A DNA stretch of 51,560 nucleotides from UBA11524 sp051883695 (GCA_051883695.1 JBJEUF010000081.1:1-51560), one strand, 5' to 3'; shown: positions 33,406-42,397, counted from the first letter of the stretch. The notes: a model not told the origin generated them from the sequence alone. Numbers and translations: made by a program.

Positions 33406-35523
33406 TTATTGGTCGTAGCCGGTCAGCGTCACGTGGACGCAGCTCCCCGACTGTACGTATTCTCCCGCGGCGGGGCTCTGCCGCATGCACAGCCCGGTTC
33501 CCGCGATGGAGATCAGCAGCCCGCGCTGCCGCAGCAGCCGGGCACAGTCCACATCGCTCAGTCCCGTCAGATCCGGGACGCACACAAGCTCCTCCGGCGT
33601 CAAGGCTTCCGAGGCAGCGGTGTAGGCCATCACATGCCCGCCGGACACCAGCGTCGCGCCCTCGGGCGGCAGCTGATCCAGCACCACGTCCGATACGCCG
33701 TCCTCCAGCAGGTTCAGGCCCGACTCTGCAAGTTTACGCCTTGCCTGCGCAATCGTCAAGCCCCTGATGTCGGGAACCGTAACCTCCTCCGGAATCCCGT
33801 CCCCCTGCGGCTGAACGCCGATGAGGGTCAGCGTCTCAGCGAGAATCTGCCGGGCAAAGGGCGCGGCGGTCGTTCCGCCGTAATCCACGGGCACCCGGGC
33901 CTCCTTGACCACCACCAGCACGCTGATGAGCGGGTCGTCCGCCGGAGCGAAGCCGTAGAACGAGCCGATGTGCACGTTCGACACGATGCGTCCGTCCTTG
34001 TAGACCTGCGCGGTGCCCGTCTTTCCGCCGATGCGGTAGCCCTCGATGTAGGCGTTCTTGCCGCCGCCGTTTTCCACCACATTTTCGAGCAGCCCGCGAA
34101 GGGTCAGGCTCGTTTCCGCCCGGATGGGGGTGGCAACCACGGTGGGATTGAAGCGCTGCAGCGTTTCGCCTTCCTGCGTCTGAATCTCCGACACGATGTA
34201 GGGCTTCATCAGCTTGCCGCCGTTGATCGCGGCGTTGCAGGCCATGAGCAGCTGCAGCGGCGTGACCGCGATGGACTGCCCGAAGCCGATGCGCGCCAGA
34301 TCCACCCGCTTGACATAGCGCGGGCTGATCAGGATGCCTTCCGATTCTCCCGGCAGGTCAATGCCGGTTTTCCTGCCCAGCCCGAAGGCTGTCAGATACT
34401 TGTAGAAGGTATCCGTGCCCATGCGCAGCGCCAGCTCCACGAATACGGGATTGCAGCTGTTCTTCAGGCCGTCCGCCATGGTTTCCGCGCCGTGGGGTCT
34501 GCCCCAGCAGCGGATGGTGTCGCCGTCCACGGTGATTTTGGCGGAACAGTAGAATTCGTCCTCCGGCGTGGTGACGCCGCTGTCCAGTGCCGCCGCTGCC
34601 GTCAGGATTTTGAAGGTGCTGCCCGGCTCGTAGACATCGGAGATGGTCGTGATGCGCATCATCTCCGTCAGCGCCGGCACATCGTCCCGGGGCGGATCGT
34701 TGGGATCGTAATCGGGCTTGATGGACATGGCCAGGATGCCGCCGGTACGCACATCGGAAACGATGCACAGCACCGACGCGGCTTCGTTGACCTCCAGGCA
34801 TTCCCGCATGGCCTTGTCCGCGATTTCCTGAATGTTGGCATCGCAGGTCAGCTTGAGCGTGCTGCCCTGCCGGGAGGGAATGTACCAGCCCTCCGTCCCC
34901 GCCAGGACGCGGTTTTTCGCGTCCACCTGCCGCAGATAGCTGCCCTCCGTCCCCGCCAGGACGGATTCATAGCGGGATTCCAGCCCGGATTGCCCCTCAC
35001 TGTCGATGGTCGTCAGCCCCAGCACCTGCGTCAGCAGCGCGCCGTAGGGATAGAAACGGCTGGTGTCCTCGTCAAAGCCGAGGGCGGACAGCCCCGCCGC
35101 CTCCGGCGCTTCCGCCTTCAGCTGCCGCAGCGCGTCCACCGTGTCCCGGCGCACCTGCCGCTTGAGGATGACCGAGCCCTTCGTCTTGTCGGAGAGCTTT
35201 TTCAGCGCGCTTTCCCGGTCAAGGGGCAGCACGGGTGCAAGGGTATCCAGAAACAGCTCCGCGTCCTTGACCAGACGCGGATCCGCCGTCACGATATACG
35301 ACGTGGCCGACAGCACCAGCACCTGATCGTTCTGATCGACAATCGTGCCGCGCCGGGCGGTGATCACGCCTTCCTTTGTCCATTGGTTCACCCCGCGCTG
35401 GGTCAGGGCCTCCGCATCGCGTATCGTCAGCATGGCGATGCGCCCGATCACCAGCAGGAACAGGCCCGCCAGCACCAGCGTCATCAGCCAGATCCTCTTG
35501 CGTACCAGCAGTTCAGGGCGCAT
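33406..35523 (-). CDS. spoVD: PASTA-domain class B penicillin-binding protein (SpoVD/FtsI type)
   Basis: A 705-residue transpeptidase. A membrane helix lies at ~12-33 and a PBP dimerisation domain follows. The catalytic motifs are EPGSTFK (Ser/Lys), KNSCNP (SxN) and GGKTGTAQV (KTG). Two C-terminal PASTA repeats start at EVTVPDIRGLTIAQARRKL and VCVPDLTGLSDVDCARLLRQ. The position before murE fits Bacillus pbpB/spoVD. As it is the only class B PBP of this cluster it may serve division (FtsI role), so spoVD versus ftsI is not settled. Residues VLAGTEG occur twice, 18 residues apart, reflecting a 22-base DNA repeat. ATG 35523 follows AGGAGGACAGGCG. Confidence 0.9.
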   Translation of the reverse strand: MRPELLVRKRIWLMTLVLAGLFLLVIGRIAMLTIRDAEALTQRGVNQWTKEGVITARRGTIVDQNDQVLVLSATSYIVTADPRLVKDAELFLDTLAPVLPLDRESALKKLSDKTKGSVILKRQVRRDTVDALRQLKAEAPEAAGLSALGFDEDTSRFYPYGALLTQVLGLTTIDSEGQSGLESRYESVLAGTEGSYLRQVDAKNRVLAGTEGWYIPSRQGSTLKLTCDANIQEIADKAMRECLEVNEAASVLCIVSDVRTGGILAMSIKPDYDPNDPPRDDVPALTEMMRITTISDVYEPGSTFKILTAAAALDSGVTTPEDEFYCSAKITVDGDTIRCWGRPHGAETMADGLKNSCNPVFVELALRMGTDTFYKYLTAFGLGRKTGIDLPGESEGILISPRYVKRVDLARIGFGQSIAVTPLQLLMACNAAINGGKLMKPYIVSEIQTQEGETLQRFNPTVVATPIRAETSLTLRGLLENVVENGGGKNAYIEGYRIGGKTGTAQVYKDGRIVSNVHIGSFYGFAPADDPLISVLVVVKEARVPVDYGGTTAAPFARQILAETLTLIGVQPQGDGIPEEVTVPDIRGLTIAQARRKLAESGLNLLEDGVSDVVLDQLPPEGATLVSGGHVMAYTAASEALTPEELVCVPDLTGLSDVDCARLLRQRGLLISIAGTGLCMRQSPAAGEYVQSGSCVHVTLTGYDQ

Positions 35524-35597
35524 CGCCTGTCCTCCTGATCACGCCTATATTCCAAACAGGGAACTGAAAGGCTCAGTCTCCCCGCCCGGTCCGATCG

Positions 35598-36200
35598 TTA
35601 CTGCACCCAGATGTTCGCCAGATCCTGCGTGCCGGAGGATATTCCCGGCCCGAACATGGCATCCTCGGGGACGCTGAGATACTCCACCGCCACGCCGCGG
35701 GAGCTCTTGAGGCCGATCCGCGTCGCCTCCTGGCGGATGTTGACGCCGTTGGACTGCGCGGCAATATCGCTCAGCGTGGTGTTCGCTTCAACCGCCAGCT
35801 TATCCATGCGCTGCGTCTGCTCGGACAGGAGCTTGGCGATACGGGCATTCTCCGCGTACTGATACACCACCAGGCCCGAGAGCAGCAGTGCCAGCACCGT
35901 CAGCATCACGATGGCCGGACGCAGACAGATGCCGTAGCGGTTGACGGCACGCATGGGCGCTGCGCTTTCGCGGCCCAGCGCCTGATAACTGCCGGTCTGG
36001 CCGTTTGGCATGGCATAGCGGCGGCGGCGATCCGTCGCCTCCACCGGCTGCCAGTCCGACATCTCCGGGAATTCCCCCGTGAAGGAGAAGCCGTAGGCAC
36101 CAGGCCGGCTCGCGTTGACGGCGCGACGCTTCATTTTCTTGTCCGCATACGCTGCAGGCCGGGTGTGGCGATGCATACCCATCAACTGTGCGCTCAGCAT
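35598..36200 (-). CDS. ftsL: FtsL-like septum protein
   Basis: A 200-residue single-pass protein. A basic, unconserved cytoplasmic part of ~110 residues precedes the helix AIVMLTVLALLLSGLVVYQY, followed by a short coiled coil (ARIAKLLSEQTQRMDKLAVE) and ATRIGLKSSRGVAVEYLSVP. Topology and place between mraZ and the class B PBP identify it as FtsL-like; sequence conservation is low, as usual for this family. ATG 36200 has AGGAGG 11 bases upstream. The rsmH gene normally found before ftsL is missing. Confidence 0.7.
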   Translation of the reverse strand: MLSAQLMGMHRHTRPAAYADKKMKRRAVNASRPGAYGFSFTGEFPEMSDWQPVEATDRRRRYAMPNGQTGSYQALGRESAAPMRAVNRYGICLRPAIVMLTVLALLLSGLVVYQYAENARIAKLLSEQTQRMDKLAVEANTTLSDIAAQSNGVNIRQEATRIGLKSSRGVAVEYLSVPEDAMFGPGISSGTQDLANIWVQ

Positions 36201-36273
36201 AGTGTATTCCCCCTCCTGTCGGTCCATTCCTTTTCATCCTATGTGAAACGGTAAAGAATATGTATATCAATTT

Positions 36274-36786
36274 TCAGCGGCCGTTCATCGCACTGAGGAT
36301 GCTGGAGATATTCGCCATGAAGCCGGCCAGCTGCTCGTCGCACTTGACGCGCGCCGCAATGCGCAGATGATCGCCGGAGCCCATGATATCGACTTCCTTG
36401 TCCTCCCCGAGGATGATCTGGCGCAGCCTTGCAGGCAGCAGCACGCGGCCCTGACCGTCGCATTCCTGCGCGCGGAAGGTGTACGCATCCAGCCACTGCA
36501 GGTAATCGAGGATCTCGTTCTTCCCCTGCTCCCGATAGGTTTTCGCATGGTGCTCACGCATACGGACGTAGGCGATTTCCGGATATACCGCGATCGACTT
36601 GAAATCGAAGGACGGCGTGATGGTGAAGGTTTTCCCGAGCATATCGCGGAAGGCCAGCGGGATCACCATGCGGCCCTTGCTGTCCAGCGTATGCGCAAAG
36701 GTTCCGGTGAAGGTGCGGCTGTACTTCTCCAGCAGGAGCCGATCCTCCTCAGAGACCTCCTGCGCGGGTGCAGACAGGTCCGCCAT
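36274..36786 (-). CDS. mraZ: Transcriptional regulator MraZ
   Basis: A 170-residue protein with two SpoVT/AbrB-like repeats, each with a D-x-K/x-G-R core: HTLDSKGRMVIPLAFRDML and CDGQGRVLLPARLRQIILGE. MraZ binds its own promoter region and opens the dcw cluster. About 27 extra N-terminal residues make it longer than the usual ~143. ATG 36786 follows AGGAGACAAGG; a GTG seven codons earlier is possible. A set of 10-base-periodic GTGG repeats over the promoter fits autoregulation. Confidence 0.93.
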   Translation of the reverse strand: MADLSAPAQEVSEEDRLLLEKYSRTFTGTFAHTLDSKGRMVIPLAFRDMLGKTFTITPSFDFKSIAVYPEIAYVRMREHHAKTYREQGKNEILDYLQWLDAYTFRAQECDGQGRVLLPARLRQIILGEDKEVDIMGSGDHLRIAARVKCDEQLAGFMANISSILSAMNGR

Positions 36787-36846
36787 CCTTGTCTCCTGGT
36801 CAGACACCCACGCTCACCCCCACAATTTTCAGAAAATAGGGTTTCA

Positions 36847-36876
36847 AAACCACTCAATATCATCTTATCCCACTTT
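36847..36876 (-). promoter_or_regulatory. Candidate MraZ-box repeats
   Basis: Minus-strand units AAAGTGGGAT (36876-36867), AAGATGATAT (36866-36857) and TGAGTGGTTT (36856-36847) follow each other at exact 10-base steps, overlapping the -10 box. The outer two resemble AAAGTG-type MraZ boxes. Confidence 0.45.
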
Positions 36877-36890
36877 TTACGAGAAAGCAA
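36862..36890 (-). promoter_or_regulatory. mraZ (dcw) promoter
   Basis: On the minus strand: TTGCTT (36890-36885), 17-base spacer, TAAGAT (36867-36862). The 333-base gap 36787-37119 holds this promoter, the repeats over it and the terminator at 37026; I see nothing else in it. Confidence 0.7.
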
Positions 36891-37025
36891 GGGGTAAATC
36901 GAATTCGCGCAAAGAACTTTCCGCGCTCGATTTGTTACATGTTTTTATCAGATATACATACTTTCGTCATATTATTCGCCTCATATTGTCTTATCTGGTC
37001 ATTCTGACATGAATTGCCGCACAAC

Positions 37026-37058
37026 AAAACGCACCCGACATATGTTCGGGTGCGTTTT
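37026..37058. terminator. Bidirectional terminator before the dcw cluster
   Basis: AAAACGCACCCGA (37026-37038) pairs perfectly with TCGGGTGCGTTTT (37046-37058) around a 7-base loop. Both sides carry T runs. On the minus strand it ends the phosphoesterase... mraZ boundary from the phosphoesterase side only if read-through came from mraZ's upstream neighbour; as placed, it insulates the two. Confidence 0.85.
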
Positions 37059-37119
37059 ATGACAATTTTCCGCAATTCCACATGAAGTGTTTGGAAGTTT
37101 GTAATTTTTCTGCAATATT

Positions 37120-37824
37120 TCAGGCGCCGAGCGATACCTCAGCCAGCGCGAACCGAAGGGCGTCGCAGGAGGTCAGCAGGTAGTTGACCCCTTCGTGCAT
37201 CCCCCGGAACGCCCCATGGATCGCCTGACCGTGCAGGTGCCCGTAGACCACCGTATGCACAGGGTACTGTGCCAGCAGACGGGTAAAGGGCGTGTCGCGC
37301 TGCTGGTCGTATAGCGGCGGATAGTGCAGCATCACGATGATCGGGCGCTCACCGGCAAGCTGTACCGCCGCCTTCAGCGCCAGCTCCAGCCGGATCAGCT
37401 CCCTGTCCAGAATTTTCTGATCCTCCGGCTCCAGCGGCGCATCCGCCACGGGAAAGGCCCAGCCCCGCGTGCCGCAGACCACCGCGACGCCCAGATCCAC
37501 CGCCGTATGCTGGATGGCCTCCATGCGTTCCGGCAGGATGGCACGCACCTGCCTGAGGGTGCTCCACCAGTATTCGTGGTTGCCCTTGATGATGAGCTTG
37601 CGTCCGGGCAGCTCGCCGATGGCCTGCAGATCCGGCACAGCGTCCTTCAGCTGCATCGCCCAGGAGATATCCCCGGCGATCAGCACCGCATCCTCCTCGG
37701 TGACGCGGGCGCGCCAGTCCCGCGCAATCCGCGCAAAGTGATCCGTCCAATGGGCACCAAAGACGTTCATGGGCTTGTCATCGCCGCCGGGCAGGTGCAG
37801 GTCGCTGATGGCATACAGCTTCAT
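37120..37824 (-). CDS. Calcineurin-like metallophosphoesterase
   Basis: A 234-residue two-metal phosphoesterase. The motifs in order are SDLHL (residues 7-11), AGDISWAM, KGNHEYWW, LHYPP and YGHLHG. These bind two metal ions in the calcineurin fold. The substrate is unknown; similar predicted phosphohydrolases are common in Clostridia. ATG 37824 starts directly at MKLYAISDLHLPG. It lies 33 bases after the zinc-ribbon protein gene on the same strand, and the two probably form an operon. Confidence 0.9.
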   Translation of the reverse strand: MKLYAISDLHLPGGDDKPMNVFGAHWTDHFARIARDWRARVTEEDAVLIAGDISWAMQLKDAVPDLQAIGELPGRKLIIKGNHEYWWSTLRQVRAILPERMEAIQHTAVDLGVAVVCGTRGWAFPVADAPLEPEDQKILDRELIRLELALKAAVQLAGERPIIVMLHYPPLYDQQRDTPFTRLLAQYPVHTVVYGHLHGQAIHGAFRGMHEGVNYLLTSCDALRFALAEVSLGA

Positions 37825-37857
37825 CCGTCCGTTTCCCCCTCCTGCCCGCTGCGCCGC

Positions 37858-38283
37858 TTACAGGTCATCCTCGTCCTCGTCCTCGTCGTCCTCGTCCGCT
37901 TCATCCTCGCGCATGCTCTCCAGAGAGGACATCTCCCCCGCCATCTGCTCGAACTCCCCTGCGGGAATATCGTTATCCACCTCGGGAATCTCATCCATGG
38001 AGGACACATCGTCCATGGACGTGATGGAACGCGGATCGACCGGCTCCTCGTTCTCGCTGCCGGAATCGCGGCTCTCGGCGGCGTCGCTCTGGCCGCTCAT
38101 CTCCTTCAGGCAGAACAGGCAGATGTCGCGGCCCGGCAGCGCGGGATTCTCGCTGCACACGCTGCACATCTCGATTTCATCCTGCGCACTGTCACCCTTC
38201 ATCTCCCGCATACAGACCTTGCAATAGCGCTCATTTCCCGTAATGTAGTTCAGATCGCAGCGAGGACACTTGGCAAAAATCAT
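37858..38283 (-). CDS. Small zinc-ribbon protein with acidic tail
   Basis: A 141-residue protein. The N-terminal ~63 residues carry four CxxC pairs (CPRC, CKVC, CSVC, CLFC), enough for two zinc knuckles. The C-terminal half is disordered and strongly acidic, ending in a run of Asp/Glu (ADEDDEDEDEDDL). No specific family is recognised. It could be a nucleic-acid- or protein-binding adaptor; that is only inference from the zinc knuckles. ATG 38283 follows TAGGAGGAATCCTCA. It is divergent from the CAP-domain gene. Confidence 0.75.
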   Translation of the reverse strand: MIFAKCPRCDLNYITGNERYCKVCMREMKGDSAQDEIEMCSVCSENPALPGRDICLFCLKEMSGQSDAAESRDSGSENEEPVDPRSITSMDDVSSMDEIPEVDNDIPAGEFEQMAGEMSSLESMREDEADEDDEDEDEDDL

Positions 38284-38330
38284 TGAGGATTCCTCCTAAA
38301 TACCGATTCAGGTTGATCGGTTCATCGTGT

Positions 38331-38343
38331 GGTAAGGGTTACC
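38331..38343. repeat. Short palindrome between divergent genes
   Basis: GGTAA and TTACC flank GGG (GGTAAGGGTTACC), 48 bases upstream of the zinc-ribbon gene start and 24 bases before the -35 of the opposite promoter. It may be an operator; the evidence is only the symmetry. Confidence 0.25.
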
Positions 38344-38366
38344 TTGGCAGCCTGCCTCCAGTTTTC

Positions 38367-38395
38367 TTGACCGGGCAGGTGTTTTATATTACGAT
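38367..38395 (+). promoter_or_regulatory. Promoter of the CAP-domain gene
   Basis: TTGACC (38367-38372), 17-base spacer, TACGAT (38390-38395). The predicted transcript begins at a hairpin formed by TACGGT (38401-38406) and ACCGTA (38417-38422), just before the ribosome binding site. Confidence 0.6.
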
Positions 38396-38444
38396 TTGTA
38401 TACGGTCATACACAAAACCGTAATACATTCCGGAGGTACAGACC

Positions 38445-39065
38445 ATGTTCAAAAGCTTTGCAGCACTGATGCTCACGGCACTGATCGCCACAAACGGATT
38501 CTTCATCCCCACCGCAATGGGTCATTCAACCATCTTTGCGGCATTCACCGCCACCAGACGGGCCTGTGCCGCCACGGAATCGGCTGCAGCTTCCACTTTC
38601 CAGTCCGGCGCTTCCCCTTTCCCGGGTCAGGGAGCCCTGAAGGGACAAGACCGTTCTTCGGCTGATGATTATACTACGCATTCCCTCTCATTGCAAGAGG
38701 AAAAGCTGCTGAATCTGATCAACCGCGATCGGGCCGCCAACGGCCTTCCGGCGCTGACAGCCGATCCGGCGCTTTCGCGCATTGCCCGCATCAAATCCGA
38801 GGACATGCGGGACAACGGCTACTTCGCCCACGAATCCCCCATCTACGGCAAAGCCCGGCAGATGCTGGAGCGCTTCGGCTACGCATTCCAGAATTGCGGC
38901 GAGAACATCGCCCATCATGCCACCGTCGAAAAGGCTCAGGCAGCCTTCATGACCTCCGACGGCCACCGGCGCAACATCCTTTCCGCCGCGTGGAAGAAGG
39001 TCGGCGTGGGCATCTGCCTCGACCGGAACGGCTTTGTCTACGCCACACAGCTCTTCGTCCGGTGA
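38445..39065 (+). CDS. CAP/SCP-domain protein (YkwD-like), exported
   Basis: A 206-residue protein with a hydrophobic N-terminus (SFAALMLTALIATNGFFIPT) acting as signal peptide. A Ser/Ala-rich spacer of ~60 residues comes next, then a CAP domain from ~85: LLNLINRDRAANGLPALTAD, PALSRIARIKSEDM, the histidine in YFAHESP, GENIAHHATVEKAQAAFMTS and HRRNILSAAWKKVGVGIC. YkwD-type proteins are common in spore-forming Firmicutes; the biochemical role is not firmly known. GGAGGTACAGACC precedes ATG 38445. It is convergent with the small ORF that follows. Confidence 0.88.
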   Translation: MFKSFAALMLTALIATNGFFIPTAMGHSTIFAAFTATRRACAATESAAASTFQSGASPFPGQGALKGQDRSSADDYTTHSLSLQEEKLLNLINRDRAANGLPALTADPALSRIARIKSEDMRDNGYFAHESPIYGKARQMLERFGYAFQNCGENIAHHATVEKAQAAFMTSDGHRRNILSAAWKKVGVGICLDRNGFVYATQLFVR

Positions 39066-39067
39066 AT

Positions 39068-39328
39068 TCAGCGTCTCCGTCTGTCGGCGGAGGCGTTTTC
39101 CACATAGCGCAGCAGCGCACGGCCCGCCATCGTTCCGCGCCGTCCCGGGCTGTGAGCCGTATCCCCTCCGCATCCGTCCACCGCGCCGTGACGGAAATCA
39201 AGATGCGCACGGGAAACCAGCAGATTGCGCGGCATCCCGGCCTGTGCGCCGCCCGGCTGCGCGGGCAGCATCGCCGCTTCCTGCAACGATAGCGCGGGCG
39301 CATGAACTGCATATGTACGCACATCCAT
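39068..39328 (-). CDS. Small hypothetical ORF downstream of engB
   Basis: 86 codons from ATG 39328, preceded by GGGGAGGA at seven bases, to TGA two bases before the end of the CAP gene. Third-codon positions are fairly GC-rich, as in the neighbours. The product has no recognised domain and ends in a basic run (NASADRRRR). It follows engB by 47 bases on the same strand. It might be real because of its ribosome site, but it could be chance. Confidence 0.35.
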   Translation of the reverse strand: MDVRTYAVHAPALSLQEAAMLPAQPGGAQAGMPRNLLVSRAHLDFRHGAVDGCGGDTAHSPGRRGTMAGRALLRYVENASADRRRR

Positions 39329-39375
39329 GAGCATTCCTCCCCGATAGAAGGATATGCGCTCCGCGTCCGATGGTG

Positions 39376-40032
39376 TCAGGCATCCTCCCAGCGGATGGGC
39401 GCGCCCTCCTCCAGCGCCTCCATGGAGGGCGTTTCGGCTTCCTCCACCGGCTCCGCCAGCACCCGATCCAGCAGCTCCTGCACCTTGTCGCGGCCCGTGC
39501 CGTCCTCGCTGGACCAGCAGATGACCTCCCAGGGCTGCACCAGCAGCGCGCGGCAGATGGGCGAGAGCTGTTTCTGGCGCGCGCCGCGGCTGATCTTGTC
39601 GGCCTTGGTGGCAATCACCGTGAACGGGATACCCATCTGGCGCAGGAAGGTATTCATGTTCCGGTCGTCCTCCGTGGGCTCATGGCGGATGTCCACCAGG
39701 CACAGGACATGGCGCAGCTCCTCCGCCTGCTCAAAGTAGTCCTGCATCATTTTGCCCCAGCGGGCCTTCTCCTGCTTGTCCACCCTGGCAAAGCCGTAGC
39801 CTGGCAGGTCGATCAGATGGAAGGACTTGTTGAGCAGGAACACATTGAGCAGCCGGGTCTTTCCGGGCGTTGCGGAGGTGCGGGCCAGCTTGCTGCGGTT
39901 GCACAGCCTGTTGATGAGGCTGCTCTTGCCCACGTTGGACTTGCCCGCCACCGCAATCTGCGGCAGCCCGCGCCCGGCAAAATCGCCGTAGCTGGCCATG
40001 GAGGTAACGAACTCTGCTTGCTTGATTTCCAC
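39376..40032 (-). CDS. engB: Ribosome biogenesis GTPase YsxC/EngB
   Basis: A 218-residue GTPase of the TrmE-Era-EngA-YihA-Septin group, required for 50S assembly. G motifs: GKSNVGKSSLIN (G1), TPGKTR (G2), IDLPGYGFA (G3), TKADK (G4). GTG 40032 (VEIKQAEF) follows AAGGAGAAATACAA; the ORF could extend 11 codons upstream without a ribosome site. It lies 16 bases after lon, the conserved lonA-ysxC arrangement. An acidic C-terminal extension (EEAETPSMEALEEGAPIRWE) follows the core. Confidence 0.96.
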   Translation of the reverse strand: MEIKQAEFVTSMASYGDFAGRGLPQIAVAGKSNVGKSSLINRLCNRSKLARTSATPGKTRLLNVFLLNKSFHLIDLPGYGFARVDKQEKARWGKMMQDYFEQAEELRHVLCLVDIRHEPTEDDRNMNTFLRQMGIPFTVIATKADKISRGARQKQLSPICRALLVQPWEVICWSSEDGTGRDKVQELLDRVLAEPVEEAETPSMEALEEGAPIRWEDA

Positions 40033-40048
40033 TTGTATTTCTCCTTGT

Positions 40049-42397
40049 TCAGCGGTTCCCCGCATCCGTCTGCGCTTCCGGCCGGCTGATCAGCGCCGTT
40101 TTGAGCACCGTGGCGATGTCCTCCGCCGTGACGATGCGGAACTGGCTGAGCACATACGGCGGCACCTCCTCCAGATCCTTCCGGTTTTCGGCAGGAATGA
40201 TGAGGGTGGTGATCCCCGCCCGGTAGGCCGCAAGGGTCTTTTCCTTCAGACCGCCGATGGGCAGCACGCGTCCGCGCAGGGTGATTTCGCCGGTCATCGC
40301 CACGTCCTGCCGCACCGGGATGCCCGTGAACACGGACACCAGCGCCGTGGTCATCGTCACGCCTGCGGACGGGCCGTCCTTGGGCACCGCGCCCTCCGGG
40401 ACGTGGATATGGATATCGCGTTCCCTGTAGAAATCATCCGCCAGCCCCAGATCCCGGGAGTGCGCCCGCACCCAGGTGAAGGCGGCCTCGGCGGATTCCT
40501 TCATCACGTCGCCCAGCTTGCCGGTCAGGCGCAGGTTGCCCTTGCCGGGCATGGTCAGGCACTCCACCTCCAGCATTTCGCCGCCGACGCTGGTGTATGC
40601 CAGACCGTTGACAATGCCCACGCGGGGCTCCTTTTCCGGCATCTCGCGGGTGTAGCTGGCCGCGCCCAGGTAGGTGTGCAGCACCTCAGGGGTCACGGTG
40701 ACCTCCTCCACGCCGTCATCCAGCATGGTCACAGCCGCCTTGCGCACCACCTTGGCCACGGTGCGCTCCAGCGTACGCACGCCGGCTTCGCGGGTATAGC
40801 CCTCGATGATCTGGCGCAGCACCCTGTCGGACATGCGCACGGACTTTCCCGGCAGGCCATGGGCCTCAATCTGCTTGGGCACGAGATGACGCTTGCAGAT
40901 TTGCAGCTTCTCCTCCTCCGTGTAGGAGGGCACCTCAATGATCTCCATGCGGTCCAGCAGCGGCCCGGGAATGGTGTCGACGCTGTTGGCGGTGGTGATG
41001 AACATCACGCGGCTCAGGTCGAAGGGCAGCTCCAGATAATGATCGCGGAAGGCGTCGTTCTGCTCGGCGTCCAGCACCTCCAGCAGGCAGGAAGCCGGAT
41101 CGCCGCGGTAATCGTGGCTCATCTTGTCGATCTCGTCAAAGAGGAACACCGGGTTCATCGTACCGGCCTGCTTGATGCCGGAGATGATGCGTCCGGGAAT
41201 CGCGCCCAGGTACGTCCGGCGATGGCCGCGAATCTCCGCCTCATCCCGCACGCCGCCCAGCGACATCTGCACAAACCTGCGCCCCACCGCCCTGGCGATC
41301 GCCCGGACGATGGAGGTCTTGCCCACGCCGGGCGGGCCGACGAAGCACAGGATCGGCCCCTTCATGTCCTGCTTCATGCGCAGCACGGCGAGGTACTCGA
41401 CAATGCGCTCCTTGACCTTCTCCAGGCCGTAATGATCCTGCGCGAGCACCTTGCGGGCGCGCTTGAGGTCCAGGTTGTCGGGCGTCGTCTTGCCCCAGGG
41501 GAGGTCAAGGATCCACTCGATATAGGTGCGCGCCATGCCGACCTCGGGCGTGCCGGGCGCCATGCGGGAGAGACGCTCCAGCTCCTTCTCCACCCGCTGG
41601 CGGGCTTCCTCGTTCAGGGGCGTCTGCTTCATGCGCTCGCGCAGCTCCTCCACGTCGGTGGCCTCGCTGTCGCCCAGCTCCGTCTGGATGGCCTTGATCT
41701 GCTCGCGCAGGTAGTAATCCTTCTGGTTTTTCTCGATCTGCTTTTTGATGCGGGCCTGCACCTGCTTTTCCACGCCCACCAGCTCGATCTCCCGCGCCAG
41801 AATGGCGCACAGCGTGTCCAGGCGGCGGCTCACGTCCGTCTCCTCCAGGATCCGCTGGCGATCCTCCAGCTTGTTCAGCACGTTTGCCGCGATGATGTCC
41901 GCGATCTGATCCGCCGCCTCCACATCGCGGATGGAGGCCACCGTCTCCTGCGAAACGCGCTGGCTGGCCCGGCCATACTCCTCGAAATAGTCCTTCGTTG
42001 CCCGCACGAGCGCCTGCAGCTCCGTTTCGGACGCGCTGCAGGTATCCTCCAGCAAGCGGATGCGGCCGATGAGGTACGGCTCCTCCTGCGTGATGCTGGT
42101 CAGCTCCGCGCGCTTTTCGCCTTCCACCAGCACGCGCAGGCTGTCCCCGGGCAGGTTCATCACCTGCTTGACAACCGCCACCGTGCCGACGCGGCACAGA
42201 TCCTCCACCGCCGGGTCCTCGACGTCCACATCCTGCTGGGCCACAAGGAAGATCTTCTGGTCAGCCATCATCGCCTCCTCCAGCGCGGAGACGGACTTGC
42301 TGCGCCCCACATCGAAGTGCAGCACCATATGCGGGAATACCATCAGCCCCCGAAGCGCCAGTACCGGCATGGAGACCGTTGCCTTTTTTCTTGCCAT
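40049..42397 (-). CDS. lon: ATP-dependent protease Lon
   Basis: A 782-residue AAA+ serine protease. The LON substrate-binding domain begins at MPVLALRGLMVFPHMVLHFD. The ATPase has GPPGVGKTSIVRAIARAVG (Walker A) and FLFDEIDKM (Walker B). The protease dyad is Ser in KDGPSAGVTMTTAL and Lys in GGLKEKTLAAYRAG. It degrades damaged and regulatory proteins. ATG 42397 follows AGGAGGAGCT. It is preceded by its own promoter and a leader hairpin and followed by engB. Confidence 0.97.
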   Translation of the reverse strand: MARKKATVSMPVLALRGLMVFPHMVLHFDVGRSKSVSALEEAMMADQKIFLVAQQDVDVEDPAVEDLCRVGTVAVVKQVMNLPGDSLRVLVEGEKRAELTSITQEEPYLIGRIRLLEDTCSASETELQALVRATKDYFEEYGRASQRVSQETVASIRDVEAADQIADIIAANVLNKLEDRQRILEETDVSRRLDTLCAILAREIELVGVEKQVQARIKKQIEKNQKDYYLREQIKAIQTELGDSEATDVEELRERMKQTPLNEEARQRVEKELERLSRMAPGTPEVGMARTYIEWILDLPWGKTTPDNLDLKRARKVLAQDHYGLEKVKERIVEYLAVLRMKQDMKGPILCFVGPPGVGKTSIVRAIARAVGRRFVQMSLGGVRDEAEIRGHRRTYLGAIPGRIISGIKQAGTMNPVFLFDEIDKMSHDYRGDPASCLLEVLDAEQNDAFRDHYLELPFDLSRVMFITTANSVDTIPGPLLDRMEIIEVPSYTEEEKLQICKRHLVPKQIEAHGLPGKSVRMSDRVLRQIIEGYTREAGVRTLERTVAKVVRKAAVTMLDDGVEEVTVTPEVLHTYLGAASYTREMPEKEPRVGIVNGLAYTSVGGEMLEVECLTMPGKGNLRLTGKLGDVMKESAEAAFTWVRAHSRDLGLADDFYRERDIHIHVPEGAVPKDGPSAGVTMTTALVSVFTGIPVRQDVAMTGEITLRGRVLPIGGLKEKTLAAYRAGITTLIIPAENRKDLEEVPPYVLSQFRIVTAEDIATVLKTALISRPEAQTDAGNR

